Notes under the pieces: generated by a model
What the model was told of the DNA's origin: nothing
Seen by the model: only the letters and a program-made list of their open reading frames with translations
Databases searched by the model: none
Program-made: the position numbers and the translations under genes
Shown here: positions 8,527-17,001 of the stretch, in pieces
How the letters are laid out: every line of letters starts with the position of its first letter
How positions within the stretch are numbered: the first letter of the stretch is position 1
Assembly (NCBI GenBank): GCA_002393965.1
Contig: DGSL01000022.1
Location: forward strand, 652-51,270
DNA: 50,619 bases
Origin: Bacteroidales bacterium UBA4363
GTDB lineage: Bacteria; Bacteroidota; Bacteroidia; Bacteroidales; Paludibacteraceae
Direction: 5' to 3'

Positions 8527-8823
8527 GAAAAAACAAAAAAAAGAGCTGGACGGACAGGACCACAACATGCCTGCCGACTCCATTCGAAACAAAAAAAACG
8601 ACTAACCAACGTTCGACCGCTCGAACTTCATTCTTGCTCCAACACACCCCAATACAATCTCCACACTCCCAGTGCAACCTCATCTCTTAAACATGGTCTT
8701 ATAGGGACGTTAGATTATAGGAAAGGTGAAAAACGTTTTTTTGAAAGGCAGATGAGCAGAGTTGGGTTTACTCGAAACGATGACATGGCTCAAAAAGGTC
8801 TATTGAAATGAACAATAAATCTT
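8527..8823. other. Gene-free stretch upstream of porT
   Basis: No convincing open frame is seen on either strand. The stretch contains the CATGGCTCAAAAA element (8784-8810) shared with the region upstream of the PorG-like gene, and an AAAAAACGTTTTTTT-like tract near 8730-8745. Confidence 0.5.
8784..8810 (+). repeat. Shared 27-nt element upstream of porT (copy 1)
   Basis: It begins CATGGCTCAAAAA and ends TTGAAATG. It matches 22 of 27 bases of the copy at 11728-11754, including the first 13. It ends 13 nt before the -7 box of porT, so it covers the -33 region. Confidence 0.5.
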
Positions 8824-8832
8824 TATCTTTGC
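8803..8832 (+). promoter_or_regulatory. Promoter of porT-gldB
   Basis: TATCTTTGC (8824-8832) is an exact -7 box. TTGA (8803-8806) sits 17 nt upstream as a partial -33. The leader to the ATG at 8885 would be about 45 nt. Confidence 0.65.
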
Positions 8833-8884
8833 ATGTTTTTCTTTTACTGAATAAACGTAGATTCCTACCAACTGAGAAGAATAG

Positions 8885-9619
8885 ATGATATTCACTTGGC
8901 GAAATAAGATGCGCTTTGCCATCCTGCTGATGATGCTCGCAATGACAATCTCAGCAGAAGCTCAAAAACGTACAATCCAGAATCTTCCATACGTTGATGA
9001 CAAATGGCTGCATTTCGGATTCGTACTCGGTCTTCATACCCAAGATTTCGCTCTGACTCCCGCCAACGGGGTCGTGGACGAGAAGGGGATCGAATGGAAA
9101 GGTGATGAGGCTATCCTGTCCGCAGGTTTTACCGTAGGTATCATATCGGATCTTCGACTGTCACGCTATTTCAACCTGCGTTGTGTGCCAACTCTCAATT
9201 TCGGACAACGCGACGTCTCGTTCGCTGGTTACAAGGACGGAACGAAAGTCGATGAGTTCAAAACGCAAGTGATGTCAACGCAGTTGATGATTCCTCTCTC
9301 CGTGAAGTTCCGTTCTCAACGCGTGAATAACTATCGTCCTTACCTCCTGACTGGCTGCGGTGCTTCCGTCGATATCACTCGCAACGGAGAAGCTGTGCTG
9401 ATGCTCAAACCTCTCGACTTCTTTGCCGAAGTCGGCATCGGATGCGATATCTACCTCCAATATTTCAAACTGGCTCCCGAACTGAAGTTTTGTGTCGGAT
9501 TCCGTAATATGATAGAACGCGATCGACCGAGCATAGAGAAACTGGAGGATATTCGATATACCAATGCCATTGACCGTCTCTTCTCCCGTTTGCTGATTCT
9601 GTCGTTTAATTTCGAATAA
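8885..9619 (+). CDS. porT: PorT-like outer-membrane protein of the type IX secretion system
   Basis: This predicted outer-membrane beta-barrel is needed in Porphyromonas for T9SS secretion. It has 244 aa from 8885. An internal ATG at 8909 (MRFAILLMMLAMTISAEAQK) gives a cleaner signal peptide and could be the true start. The mature part begins with NLPYVDDKWLHFGFVLGLH, then alternating beta strands (FTVGIISDLRLSRYFNLRCVP, then LMIPLSVKFRSQRVNNYRPYL), typical of the PorT/outer-membrane barrel family. The length matches PorT. The next gene, 12 nt downstream, is GldB-like, the usual T9SS neighbour in Bacteroidetes. This context raises the confidence. Confidence 0.78.
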   Translation: MIFTWRNKMRFAILLMMLAMTISAEAQKRTIQNLPYVDDKWLHFGFVLGLHTQDFALTPANGVVDEKGIEWKGDEAILSAGFTVGIISDLRLSRYFNLRCVPTLNFGQRDVSFAGYKDGTKVDEFKTQVMSTQLMIPLSVKFRSQRVNNYRPYLLTGCGASVDITRNGEAVLMLKPLDFFAEVGIGCDIYLQYFKLAPELKFCVGFRNMIERDRPSIEKLEDIRYTNAIDRLFSRLLILSFNFE

Positions 9620-9631
9620 TATTTGGATGAA

Positions 9632-10642
9632 ATGAGAAGAAATATCAATTGTCTGCTCCTGATCCTGTCGTTGCTGATGTTGTCTGCCTGCCAAAAGAAT
9701 CGCTTCGAAATAGAAGTGGGGGAGGTAAAGGGCGTGAAGATAAAGATTGACCGATTCGACCGTGATTTTCATGCAATGGATACAACTCGATTACAAGATG
9801 AGGTCTCTCGGATGCGTCAGCGGTACGGAAGATTCTTTGACTTGTTTGTCAATTCCCAAATTCAAGGCGCTCTCGATACGACGCTGACTCTCGAACAACG
9901 CTTGAATGGATTCCTCAATGATTCGTTCTATCAAGAGAATCTCTACCCGGAATGCCAGACGGTTTTCAATGACGTGACCGATATCGAACACGAACTGGAT
10001 ACCGCATTCCGATACATCCACTATTACTTCCCTGAGAAAAAAATACCACATATCGGACTTCACATCTCAGGGTTTGGCAATTCAGTAATGGTGACACCCG
10101 ATAGGATCTCGTCCAGTATCGACTGCTACCTCGGGAGTGATTACGCACCGTATTCTCAGATCGTCTTTGACTATCAACGGAAAAAAATGACACGGGCAAA
10201 CGTGGCATTGGATCTGGTCTATGCCTATTTGGCAACTGAGTTCGAGGAGGATAGCCAGAAAAATTTGTTGCAATGCATGGTCAACAGGGGTAAACTGCTC
10301 TATCTGATGACTATCTTCCTTCCAAACCGTTCCGACGCAGAGATTCTTGGCTTCGACGAGGAACAGTACAAGTGGTGCGTGGAGAATGAGAAACAGATGT
10401 GGGATTATCTCATCGAACAGAAACGTCTCTACAATACGTCGCATCTGGTCATAACCAAGTTTGTGGAACCTGCTCCTTTTACTTCGGAGTTCCCTCAGGA
10501 ATCCCCTGGACAGGCTGTCCTTTGGCTCGGACTGAAGATCGTTCGCCAATATATGGACAATAATACATCCGTCTCGCTCTCTGATCTGATGAACGAGAAG
10601 AATGAACAGAAGATATTGGAGGGCTCTCGATATAAGCCTTGA
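9632..10642 (+). CDS. gldB: GldB-like lipoprotein
   Basis: This predicted lipoprotein has a signal peptide ending in the lipobox LSAC (Cys at about residue 20 from the ATG at 9632) and fits the GldB family named for gliding motility in Flavobacterium. Recognised blocks are IKIDRFDRDFHAMD near the N-terminus, HISGFGNSVMV with YLGSDYAPYSQ in the middle (the family's aspartate-rich region), and ESPGQAVLWLGLKIVRQYM near the end. A TTG at 9623 could extend the frame by three codons, but the ATG gives the better lipoprotein signal. In non-gliding Bacteroidales GldB is kept beside porT; its role there is not settled. Confidence 0.8.
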   Translation: MRRNINCLLLILSLLMLSACQKNRFEIEVGEVKGVKIKIDRFDRDFHAMDTTRLQDEVSRMRQRYGRFFDLFVNSQIQGALDTTLTLEQRLNGFLNDSFYQENLYPECQTVFNDVTDIEHELDTAFRYIHYYFPEKKIPHIGLHISGFGNSVMVTPDRISSSIDCYLGSDYAPYSQIVFDYQRKKMTRANVALDLVYAYLATEFEEDSQKNLLQCMVNRGKLLYLMTIFLPNRSDAEILGFDEEQYKWCVENEKQMWDYLIEQKRLYNTSHLVITKFVEPAPFTSEFPQESPGQAVLWLGLKIVRQYMDNNTSVSLSDLMNEKNEQKILEGSRYKP

Positions 10643-10686
10643 CTTTTAACCGCATAATCCACTTCGAGATAGCTTGAATTAGGAAG

Positions 10687-11520
10687 ATGATAAGGACGTT
10701 GAGTCTTTTTGAGCCGGAACCGCTCCGCTTTATGAGTCTGACAAGCGGTAGTTGCGGGAATTGTTATTATATAGGAACAACCGTCGAGGGAATCTTGATT
10801 GATGCTGGCATAGGCGCACGGACGATACGCAAACGACTGAAGAAGGCGGGTGTTGATTTCGATACCATACTCGGCGTGTTTATTACTCACGACCATAGTG
10901 ATCATATAAAAGGAGTCGGTGGACTCGGCGAGAAAATGGGTAAACCTATCTTTTCTACTATAGGTGTTCTGAGTCATATCAATGAGAATCTGACCGTTCA
11001 ACCCAAATTGTCTACCGCATCCCGACGCGAGATAAGAAAGAATGAGACAATAGGGATTGGGAACTTCTCCGTCACTGCGTTCAATGTTATCCACGATGGA
11101 CACGACAATATGGGATACCGAGTGGAATACGAAGGAGATGTAATCGTGATAGCTACGGACCTGGGTGATATTACCGATGAGGTGTCAAGGCATTTGATGC
11201 AGGCACAGCATATCGTGATTGAGTCAAACTACGATGACGAGATGTTGATGAATGGTCCATACCCCCAGACGTTGAAAAACAGGATTAGCTCCGGTAACGG
11301 ACATCTCAGCAATCGAAAAGCATCTGAATGGATGCGGAAACACTGGACCCCTCAGATGAAAGATGTCTTTCTCTGTCATCTCAGCGCACAGAACAATACG
11401 CCTGAACTAGCCTACAATTCAATGTCTAATGCTCTCGAACAGGCAGGAGCAAAGGACGGAGAAACGGTGCGGCTGAAGGTGCTTCCCCGCAGAATGGAAT
11501 CGGATCTGATGATCTTGTAA
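10687..11520 (+). CDS. WalJ/YycJ-like metallo-beta-lactamase-fold hydrolase
   Basis: This 277-aa MBL-fold metallohydrolase carries the zinc motif THDHSDH (about residues 73-79), SGSCGNCYYIG at the first strand, and later zinc-ligand regions (IHDGHDNMGY, IVIATDLGD, GHLSNRKASEW). The family includes WalJ/YycJ, predicted to be a nuclease linked to DNA or cell-wall control in Firmicutes. The Bacteroidetes members are not assigned a firm function here. An inner ATG (MSLTSGSCGN) is also possible as a start. It follows gldB by 44 nt. Confidence 0.8.
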   Translation: MIRTLSLFEPEPLRFMSLTSGSCGNCYYIGTTVEGILIDAGIGARTIRKRLKKAGVDFDTILGVFITHDHSDHIKGVGGLGEKMGKPIFSTIGVLSHINENLTVQPKLSTASRREIRKNETIGIGNFSVTAFNVIHDGHDNMGYRVEYEGDVIVIATDLGDITDEVSRHLMQAQHIVIESNYDDEMLMNGPYPQTLKNRISSGNGHLSNRKASEWMRKHWTPQMKDVFLCHLSAQNNTPELAYNSMSNALEQAGAKDGETVRLKVLPRRMESDLMIL

Positions 11521-11534
11521 TTCGACTGTAAACA

Positions 11535-11573
11535 CCCCTTTTGTAAGCCAAATGAGCAGAACCTCAAAAGGGG
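11535..11573. repeat. Inverted repeat after the MBL-fold gene
   Basis: CCCCTTTTG (11535-11543) and CAAAAGGGG (11565-11573) form a perfect 9-bp stem with a 21-nt loop, 15 nt after the stop. No T-run follows, so it is perhaps an mRNA-end hairpin rather than a classical terminator. Confidence 0.5.
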
Positions 11574-11863
11574 AAAATGCAGGAAGGGTGAAAAACTAAG
11601 CAAAAGCATTGTTTTCTCCATGTCGAACTCTATAGGTACAACTATCTTTTGTTCGTCCAAACGTTCCAATCCCCCTGATATTTGAAGTACGTAGAACGAG
11701 GATGCAAAAAGTTTGGTAAGACCCTACCATGGCTCAAAAAATCCTTTTGAAATTTATCCTAATCGAGAACGTAAATCCGTAAATTCAGTGCTTTTTTGTG
11801 TTAAAAACACCACTTTAGAAGAATAAAAAGTTAAAAAAGGATAAATGTAACAGGAATGTTTGC
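11574..11863. other. Gene-free stretch upstream of the PorG-like gene
   Basis: No credible open frame is seen. The stretch is AT-rich from 11740 on and carries the second copy of the CATGGCTCAAAAA element at 11728-11754. Confidence 0.45.
11728..11754 (+). repeat. Shared 27-nt element upstream of the PorG-like gene (copy 2)
   Basis: It begins CATGGCTCAAAAA and ends TTGAAATT. It lies 109 nt upstream of the gene's -7 box, unlike copy 1, which abuts the porT promoter. Confidence 0.45.
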
Positions 11864-11872
11864 TATCTTTGC
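11864..11872 (+). promoter_or_regulatory. -7 box of the PorG-like gene
   Basis: TATCTTTGC is an exact -7 box 35 nt before the ATG. No TTTG is found at the -33 position. Confidence 0.6.
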
Positions 11873-11907
11873 CGTTGATTATCTAAAGAAACAACCAAAC
11901 GCAGTAT

Positions 11908-12744
11908 ATGAAGAAAATAATACTCTTTTTTCTGATTGGACTAAGTGCACTACAAGCTGTTCAAGCAAAGGGGTATGGTTCAAGTAGCTCTGAGTCAAGT
12001 GACTATATACAGTTCGGTGCAGGTGTGAATTATCTGTTCGGAGATTTGGGTGGTGCCAACTACAATAACTCAGGTTATGCCGATTATGATTTCCCATACA
12101 CACGACCTTCTTTGGACTTGGCTTATATTCATGATTTTAGTGACGACATCGGTGTCCGTGTGTCGTTTATGTATAACTTGTTCGGAGGTAACGATAAACA
12201 TTCTAGAAACTCCTTTCGTGAGTATCTGTACACAACCAATTCTTTTGAACTCTCACTCCAGTTAATCTATTATTTCTTGCATACCTCTATCGGGAGGACT
12301 TCTTTAGATGTCTATGCATTTGCCGGAGGTGCCTATAACTGGTACAAGACCGAATGGGGTTGCTTTGTTCAGGGTTCCGAATATGCTCTGAGAAACCGAA
12401 ATGGTACAGGTGCCATTTCGTCGGAACATCCTGACGTGGATGTGGATGGCGAGTACAGCGAGTCAGATAATCGATGGAAACGCTCAGATGGATGCTTTGC
12501 CCTGCCTGTCGGTTTGGGTGTGAGAATGCCGATTACACAGACACTCAACATCGGAGCAGAAGCGGGCTACCGTTTCGCATTCGGACGTTCGGCAGACTAT
12601 ATTGATGGTATGGAAACTTGGTACTCCAACTCCAATGATATGTATTTCATCTTCAATCTTACCGTCGCTTACTGCTTCCGTGGTACTCAGAACTACTACT
12701 CAAACCGTCGTAAGTCCCACTACGGTAAGTTTAGAAGACGTTAG
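11908..12744 (+). CDS. PorG-like (DUF6089-type) outer-membrane beta-barrel
   Basis: This 278-aa exported protein has a signal peptide (residues 1-20, ending AVQA) and then repeated amphipathic strands. The start of the mature part, YIQFGAGVNYLFGDLGG, and the middle (TTNSFELSLQLIYYFL) resemble the DUF6089 family that includes PorG, the outer-membrane partner of the T9SS PorK/PorN ring. It has a Ser-rich N-terminus and a basic C-terminus (NRRKSHYGKFRRR). Its proximity to porT and gldB supports a T9SS role, but DUF6089 barrels also occur without one. It is a single-gene unit, with its own promoter and a strong terminator. Confidence 0.55.
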   Translation: MKKIILFFLIGLSALQAVQAKGYGSSSSESSDYIQFGAGVNYLFGDLGGANYNNSGYADYDFPYTRPSLDLAYIHDFSDDIGVRVSFMYNLFGGNDKHSRNSFREYLYTTNSFELSLQLIYYFLHTSIGRTSLDVYAFAGGAYNWYKTEWGCFVQGSEYALRNRNGTGAISSEHPDVDVDGEYSESDNRWKRSDGCFALPVGLGVRMPITQTLNIGAEAGYRFAFGRSADYIDGMETWYSNSNDMYFIFNLTVAYCFRGTQNYYSNRRKSHYGKFRRR

Positions 12745-12770
12745 TAGCTTCTCGGAAAAGAAGAATAAAA

Positions 12771-12805
12771 TCAAAAAGGGGAACAGTTGCTGTTCCCCTT
12801 TTTGA
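12771..12805. terminator. Strong bidirectional terminator
   Basis: TCAAAAAGGGGAACAG pairs perfectly with CTGTTCCCCTTTTTGA over 16 bp with a 3-nt loop. The A5/T5 ends let it work on both strands, for the PorG-like gene and for purM. Confidence 0.92.
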
Positions 12806-13114
12806 TTCCCGCAATAGCAATACTTGCTGGCTCGTTAGTGCTTCCTCCTCTATCTTCTTCTGGTTCCATCTTTACATGAGGATGAAATTCAGATTTAATT
12901 GTTTGAATCATACAGGATTAATTCATCTATAAGAACGTTACCCTACGTAGGGACAGATTATAGACAGGAACGAAGAGGAGCGGAATCCCTGAAATAAATA
13001 CTCTTCCTAATAGAACTCCATAGGTGGCATCACATCCACCCGTCCAAACATAGGTTAGCAAAGAAAAAGGTAGGGTGAAGTCCCAGAAACTTGGAATAGG
13101 TCTTAATACAATAC
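12806..13114. other. Gene-free stretch between the PorG-like gene and purM
   Basis: No open frame is convincing. A perfect 12-bp palindrome CCCTACGTAGGG lies at 12951-12962. Nothing else is recognised. Confidence 0.45.
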
Positions 13115-14284
13115 TTAATACTCGAAGGTGCCGTAAGGCGATGTCAGCGTCAGCGATTTGCCATGTGCTGCTTCGCAGTGACCGACAATCTGTGCGTCAA
13201 TGTTGAAGGACTTCGAGATGTCAATGACCTTCTGTGCATATTCCTCTGGGAGGTATATCTCAAGCCGATGACCCATGTTGAAGACTTTGTACATCTCTTT
13301 CCAATCAGTCTTCGATTCCTTCTGTATGATTTCAAACAGAGGAGGAATAGGGAATAGGTTGTCCTTGACAATGTGCATGTTGTCCACGAAATGCAGAATC
13401 TTGGTCTGAGCACCTCCGGAACAATGAACCATACCATGTATGAGCGGGCGAAGTTCCGTCAACAACTTCTTGACTACAGGAGCATAGGTTCGCGTTGGAG
13501 ACAATACAAGCTTTCCAGCATCAATGCCCAAATGCTCAATCTCGTCGGTCAATCGATAGTTGCCCGAGTAAATGAGGTAGTCCGGCGTGGCTGGATCAAA
13601 CGTCTCCGGATACTTCTGTGCAAGATAATGGGCAAAGACATCGTGTCTGGCTGACGTGAGACCATTGCTGCCCATGCCACCGTTGTACGATTTTTCATAC
13701 GTGGCTTGACCACACGATGATAAACCGACAATAACGTCTCCAGGGGCTATGTTCGCGTTGTTGATGATTTCGCTGCGACGCAGACGACAGGTGACGGTGG
13801 AGTCAACGATGATCGTACGTACCAGATCGCCTACATCGGCTGTCTCTCCTCCCGTTGAGTAGATGCTGACACCCATGGCTCGCAACTCTTCAAGTAGCTC
13901 GTCTGTACCATTGATGATGGCTGCAATGACTTCTCCTGGTATGACGTTCTTGTTACGACCGATCGTGGATGATAACAGAATATTGTCTGTCGCTCCCACA
14001 CAGAGTAAATCATCAATGTTCATGATGAGCGAGTCCTGTGCGATGCCCTTCCAGACAGAAATGTCTCCCGTCTCTTTCCAATAGACATAGGCCAGCGCAG
14101 ATTTCGAACCCGCACCGTCGGCATGCATGATGTTGCAGAATTCGCTGTCTCCGCCTAGTAAATCAGGAATGATCTTGCAGAAGGCTTTGGGATATAACCC
14201 CTTATCAATATTTTTGATGGCGTTATGAACGTCTTCTTTCTCAGCGGAAACACCTCGTAGGCTATAACGTTGTTTGTTGTCCAT
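13115..14284 (-). CDS. purM: Phosphoribosylformylglycinamidine cyclo-ligase (AIR synthase)
   Basis: This cytoplasmic enzyme closes the imidazole ring in purine synthesis (FGAM + ATP to AIR). The 389-aa product is somewhat longer than E. coli PurM (345 aa). Family blocks are the N-terminal RYSLRGVSAEKEDVHNAI, the phosphate-binding HADGAGSKSALAYVYW (DGVGTK in most species), STGGETADVGDL and GLSSCGQATYEKSYNGGMGSNG. The ATG at 14284 (MDNKQRYSLRG) is preferred over 14290. It has its own promoter. Confidence 0.9.
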   Translation of the reverse strand: MDNKQRYSLRGVSAEKEDVHNAIKNIDKGLYPKAFCKIIPDLLGGDSEFCNIMHADGAGSKSALAYVYWKETGDISVWKGIAQDSLIMNIDDLLCVGATDNILLSSTIGRNKNVIPGEVIAAIINGTDELLEELRAMGVSIYSTGGETADVGDLVRTIIVDSTVTCRLRRSEIINNANIAPGDVIVGLSSCGQATYEKSYNGGMGSNGLTSARHDVFAHYLAQKYPETFDPATPDYLIYSGNYRLTDEIEHLGIDAGKLVLSPTRTYAPVVKKLLTELRPLIHGMVHCSGGAQTKILHFVDNMHIVKDNLFPIPPLFEIIQKESKTDWKEMYKVFNMGHRLEIYLPEEYAQKVIDISKSFNIDAQIVGHCEAAHGKSLTLTSPYGTFEY

Positions 14285-14308
14285 ATTCAATTGGATTTAA
14301 GACATGCA

Positions 14309-14340
14309 CAAAGGTAGTAAAAGGCAGCGATTTATGCAAA
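14309..14340 (-). promoter_or_regulatory. Promoter of purM
   Basis: On the minus strand TTTG (14337-14340), 20 nt, then TACCTTTG (14309-14316), 24 nt before the ATG. Confidence 0.7.
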
Positions 14341-14416
14341 AATAGCTCATGGCGATACGGCTGGCTATACCGATGTGTTCGGGTTTGTATAAGCAGAATC
14401 CTTGATGCTTACAATT

Positions 14417-15514
14417 CTACGGTGTCTTAACCTCACCGTTCTCTACATGGAATATCAGGGAGTCTTGTTGCATGTGAGACAAGATGTCGTCTATGTGTTC
14501 TCGATTTGTGTCGGTGATGAAAATCTGTCCAAAGTTGTCTTCCGAGACAAGTTGAATGATCTGACGGACTCGTTCGGCGTCAAGTTTGTCAAAAATATCG
14601 TCAAAAAGTAATAATGGAGTCGATTGTGCCGTCTTTTTCAGAAAAGAGAACTGCGCCAGTTTCAAGGCGATAAGAAAGGTTTTGTTTTGACCCTGAGAAC
14701 CGACTCTTCGAATGGGATACGAACCTATACTCATCTCTAAATCATCACGGTGAATCCCACTCGTGGTGAATCCCAGATAATGGTCGCGTAGACGCTTCTC
14801 CTTCAATAAGTTGACCAATGAGATATCTGTTAACTGTGACTGATAGGCCAACGATACAGTCTCGTGCTCGTTCGAAAGAAAACGGTAGTACTCTTGAAAA
14901 AGAGGAATGAATTGAACCATGAAATCCCTGCGTCGACAAAAAATCTCGCTCCCTAAATCATGCATTTGCTGCTCCCAGATCTCAAAAAGCTCTGCAGAAG
15001 GCAGTTCATTCTGCTTTAGCAGCGCATTCCGCTGCTGCAATGCGGTGTTATAACGAATGAGAAACTGAAGGTATTCATGATCGTATTGAGAGATGATCGA
15101 GTCGATGAAGCGACGACGATCTTCACTGCCACCAGCGATGAGCGCCTGATCGTTAGGTGATACGAATACAAGCGGCAGACGACCGATGTGATCGGAAAGA
15201 CGGCTATATTCCTTCTGATTGCGCTTGAATTGTTTCTTCCTGTTGCGCTTCAAACCGCAATAGATATGATCCTCTCCGTCAGGTTCAATGTGATACGTGC
15301 CTTGCAGAACGAAGAAGTCTTCGTCGTGCGTAATGCACTGAGAGTCAATATTGACATTGTGGCTCTTGCAGTAGGAAAGAAAATAGACGGCATCCAATAT
15401 GTTGGTCTTGCCCGATCCGTTGGGACCAATGAGACAGTTGATCTTCGGTGAAAAGGATATTTCCGCTTGCCGTATATTTTTGAAGTTGAGAAGTGCAAGT
15501 TGCCTGATAAACAT
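14417..15514 (-). CDS. recF: DNA repair and recombination ATPase RecF
   Basis: This SMC-like ATPase loads RecA at gaps together with RecO and RecR. It has 365 aa, the normal size. Walker A is GPNGSGKTN (about residues 29-37), the ABC signature region is RRVGSQGQNKTFLIALKLAQF-like near residue 270, and Walker B is PLLLFDDIFDKLD. The start MFIRQLALLNFKNI at 15514 is the conserved one; eight more codons upstream are open. It stands divergent to the TPR gene with its own -7 box, and away from dnaA and gyrB, as is common in Bacteroidetes. Confidence 0.95.
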   Translation of the reverse strand: MFIRQLALLNFKNIRQAEISFSPKINCLIGPNGSGKTNILDAVYFLSYCKSHNVNIDSQCITHDEDFFVLQGTYHIEPDGEDHIYCGLKRNRKKQFKRNQKEYSRLSDHIGRLPLVFVSPNDQALIAGGSEDRRRFIDSIISQYDHEYLQFLIRYNTALQQRNALLKQNELPSAELFEIWEQQMHDLGSEIFCRRRDFMVQFIPLFQEYYRFLSNEHETVSLAYQSQLTDISLVNLLKEKRLRDHYLGFTTSGIHRDDLEMSIGSYPIRRVGSQGQNKTFLIALKLAQFSFLKKTAQSTPLLLFDDIFDKLDAERVRQIIQLVSEDNFGQIFITDTNREHIDDILSHMQQDSLIFHVENGEVKTP

Positions 15515-15548
15515 CGTAATAGGACGAATTGTTGTCAAAAAAAGACAT

Positions 15549-15557
15549 GCAAAGGTA
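15549..15557 (-). promoter_or_regulatory. -7 box of recF
   Basis: The minus strand reads TACCTTTGC, an exact match, 34 nt before the recF ATG. Confidence 0.6.
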
Positions 15558-15578
15558 GAATTTTTCGGGGAAAAATCT

Positions 15579-15587
15579 TATTTTTGC
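15579..15587 (+). promoter_or_regulatory. -7 box of the TPR protein gene
   Basis: TATTTTTGC is an exact match, 62 nt before the ATG at 15650. It stands back to back with the recF box. Confidence 0.55.
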
Positions 15588-15649
15588 GGGACTTTTCGGA
15601 TTGGCATGATTCCGAAAATGGATTGTTTAAAAACTAATCTAAGAAAATA

Positions 15650-16390
15650 ATGGCTGAAAAGAAACAAGAAGATGGCGTGACGGAAATACAAAATGCCATC
15701 AGTAAGACAGAGGCGTTTATCGAGAAAAACCGCAAGACGCTTATCTATGTCATTGTCGGTGTGATTGCCGTCGCATGTCTGATCTTTCTGGTGAAGAAGT
15801 TTTACCTGGAGCCGAGAGCGGAAGAAGCACACGGACAAGTGGCGAAAGGTGTGGAATTGATGGCTGTTGACTCTGTTAAACAGGCTCTGGAAGGGAAAGG
15901 TGACTATATGGGATTTGAAGCTATCGCGGACGAATACGGAAGTACCCCAGATGGAAATCTCGCAAAAATGTATGCCGCTGTATGCCTCTACCAGATGGGA
16001 CAGTATGACAAGGCCCTGAACTACGCAAAGGATTTCGACTACGACGATGCCGTCAATATGAGCGTGGTGACTAATATCTTTATCGGTGACTGCTATGTCA
16101 ATACTGAAAAATACGACGAGGCAGTTTCCTCATTCAAAAAGGCTGCCGATATGAAGAATGTCGCTTTCAGTGCTATCGCTCTGAAAAAAATGGGTTCGGT
16201 ATTCGAATACCAGAAAAAATACGACGAGGCTGTGAATGCCTACACACAGATTAAGACGGATTACCCGCAAAGTAACGAAGCTCAGGATATTGATAAGTAT
16301 ATTTGGAGAGCACAGAATAAGGTGGACCTTAATGCGGTAAAGGCGGCTCCTGCCGTTGCGGCTTCCGATACTCTGCAAGTTCAGAAATAA
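15650..16390 (+). CDS. Membrane-anchored TPR protein (YfgM-like)
   Basis: This 246-aa protein has one transmembrane helix (about residues 32-52, TLIYVIVGVIAVACLIFLV) after a charged cytoplasmic N-terminus. The C-terminal part, predicted periplasmic, has tetratricopeptide repeats (MYAAVCLYQMGQYDKALNYA, then FIGDCYVNTEKYDEAVSSFK, then VFEYQKKYDEAVNAYTQI). It resembles YfgM/ancillary translocon proteins, but no function is proven. It lies upstream of ribH, a usual Bacteroidales neighbour. Confidence 0.75.
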   Translation: MAEKKQEDGVTEIQNAISKTEAFIEKNRKTLIYVIVGVIAVACLIFLVKKFYLEPRAEEAHGQVAKGVELMAVDSVKQALEGKGDYMGFEAIADEYGSTPDGNLAKMYAAVCLYQMGQYDKALNYAKDFDYDDAVNMSVVTNIFIGDCYVNTEKYDEAVSSFKKAADMKNVAFSAIALKKMGSVFEYQKKYDEAVNAYTQIKTDYPQSNEAQDIDKYIWRAQNKVDLNAVKAAPAVAASDTLQVQK

Positions 16391-16479
16391 GCTTCGGAAA
16401 ATTATCATCTTTACGAAAAACTCAGAGCCACCGCTGTATCGAACAGTTCGGTGGCTCTCTTTTCTAAAATACAGAACAT

Positions 16480-17001
16480 ATGGCAACAAAAAATCATAAC
16501 CTGTCTGACTATGACGCTTCAAAGATGCCTGATGCATCGGAAATGCGCGTGGGAATCGTTGTGTCCGATTGGAACGAGGAAATTACGGGTAACCTGCTCA
16601 AAGGGGCTTATCATACACTTCTAAAGAATGGGGTAAAGGAAGAACATATTGTGGTGCGTCATGTCCCGGGAGCCTTTGAACTGACGTTTGCAGCACGACT
16701 GATGGCAGAGAACGAAGACGTGGACGGAGTAATCGGACTAGGTTGCATAATACGGGGAGAAACTCCTCACTTTGATTTTATAGCTCAAGGGGTCACACAA
16801 GGGTTTACTCACCTGAATTTATCGGGAGACATTCCTTTTGTCTTCGGCGTGCTGACTGACAATGATATATCTCAATCCCGTGCACGAAGCGGCGGAAACT
16901 TAGGAAATAAAGGCGATGAAGCGGCTGTGACGGCGATAAAAATGATTGATTTCGCTTGCAAAGCAAAAAAAAGTATTATTTTTGCACCGCAAAACGGGTA
17001 G
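16480..17001 (+). CDS. ribH: 6,7-dimethyl-8-ribityllumazine synthase
   Basis: This is the penultimate enzyme of riboflavin synthesis; it joins the RibB and RibD-pathway products into lumazine, usually as a 60-mer shell. It has 173 aa. Blocks seen are VGIVVSDWNEEIT, HVPGAFELTFAA (substrate-binding PGAxE), GLGCIIRGETPHFDFIA and PFVFGVLTDNDISQSRAR. The last base of its TAG stop codon is also the first base of the tRNA-Tyr, and a promoter-like box lies inside its 3' end. Confidence 0.96.
   Translation: MATKNHNLSDYDASKMPDASEMRVGIVVSDWNEEITGNLLKGAYHTLLKNGVKEEHIVVRHVPGAFELTFAARLMAENEDVDGVIGLGCIIRGETPHFDFIAQGVTQGFTHLNLSGDIPFVFGVLTDNDISQSRARSGGNLGNKGDEAAVTAIKMIDFACKAKKSIIFAPQNG
16956..16985 (+). promoter_or_regulatory. 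Promoter of the tRNA-Tyr/tRNA-Gly unit, inside ribH
   Basis: TTG (16956-16958), 18 nt, then TATTTTTGC (16977-16985), an exact -7 box, within the last codons of ribH. The expected start at about 16990 is roughly 10 nt before the tRNA. Confidence 0.6.

Noticed and set aside
8459..8683. Minus-strand 74-codon open frame upstream of mscL
   Set aside because: It covers the mscL promoter, is low in complexity and resembles no protein.
12806..13114. A riboswitch upstream of purM
   Set aside because: purM is transcribed away from this stretch, and no conserved riboswitch core was seen; only a palindrome is present.
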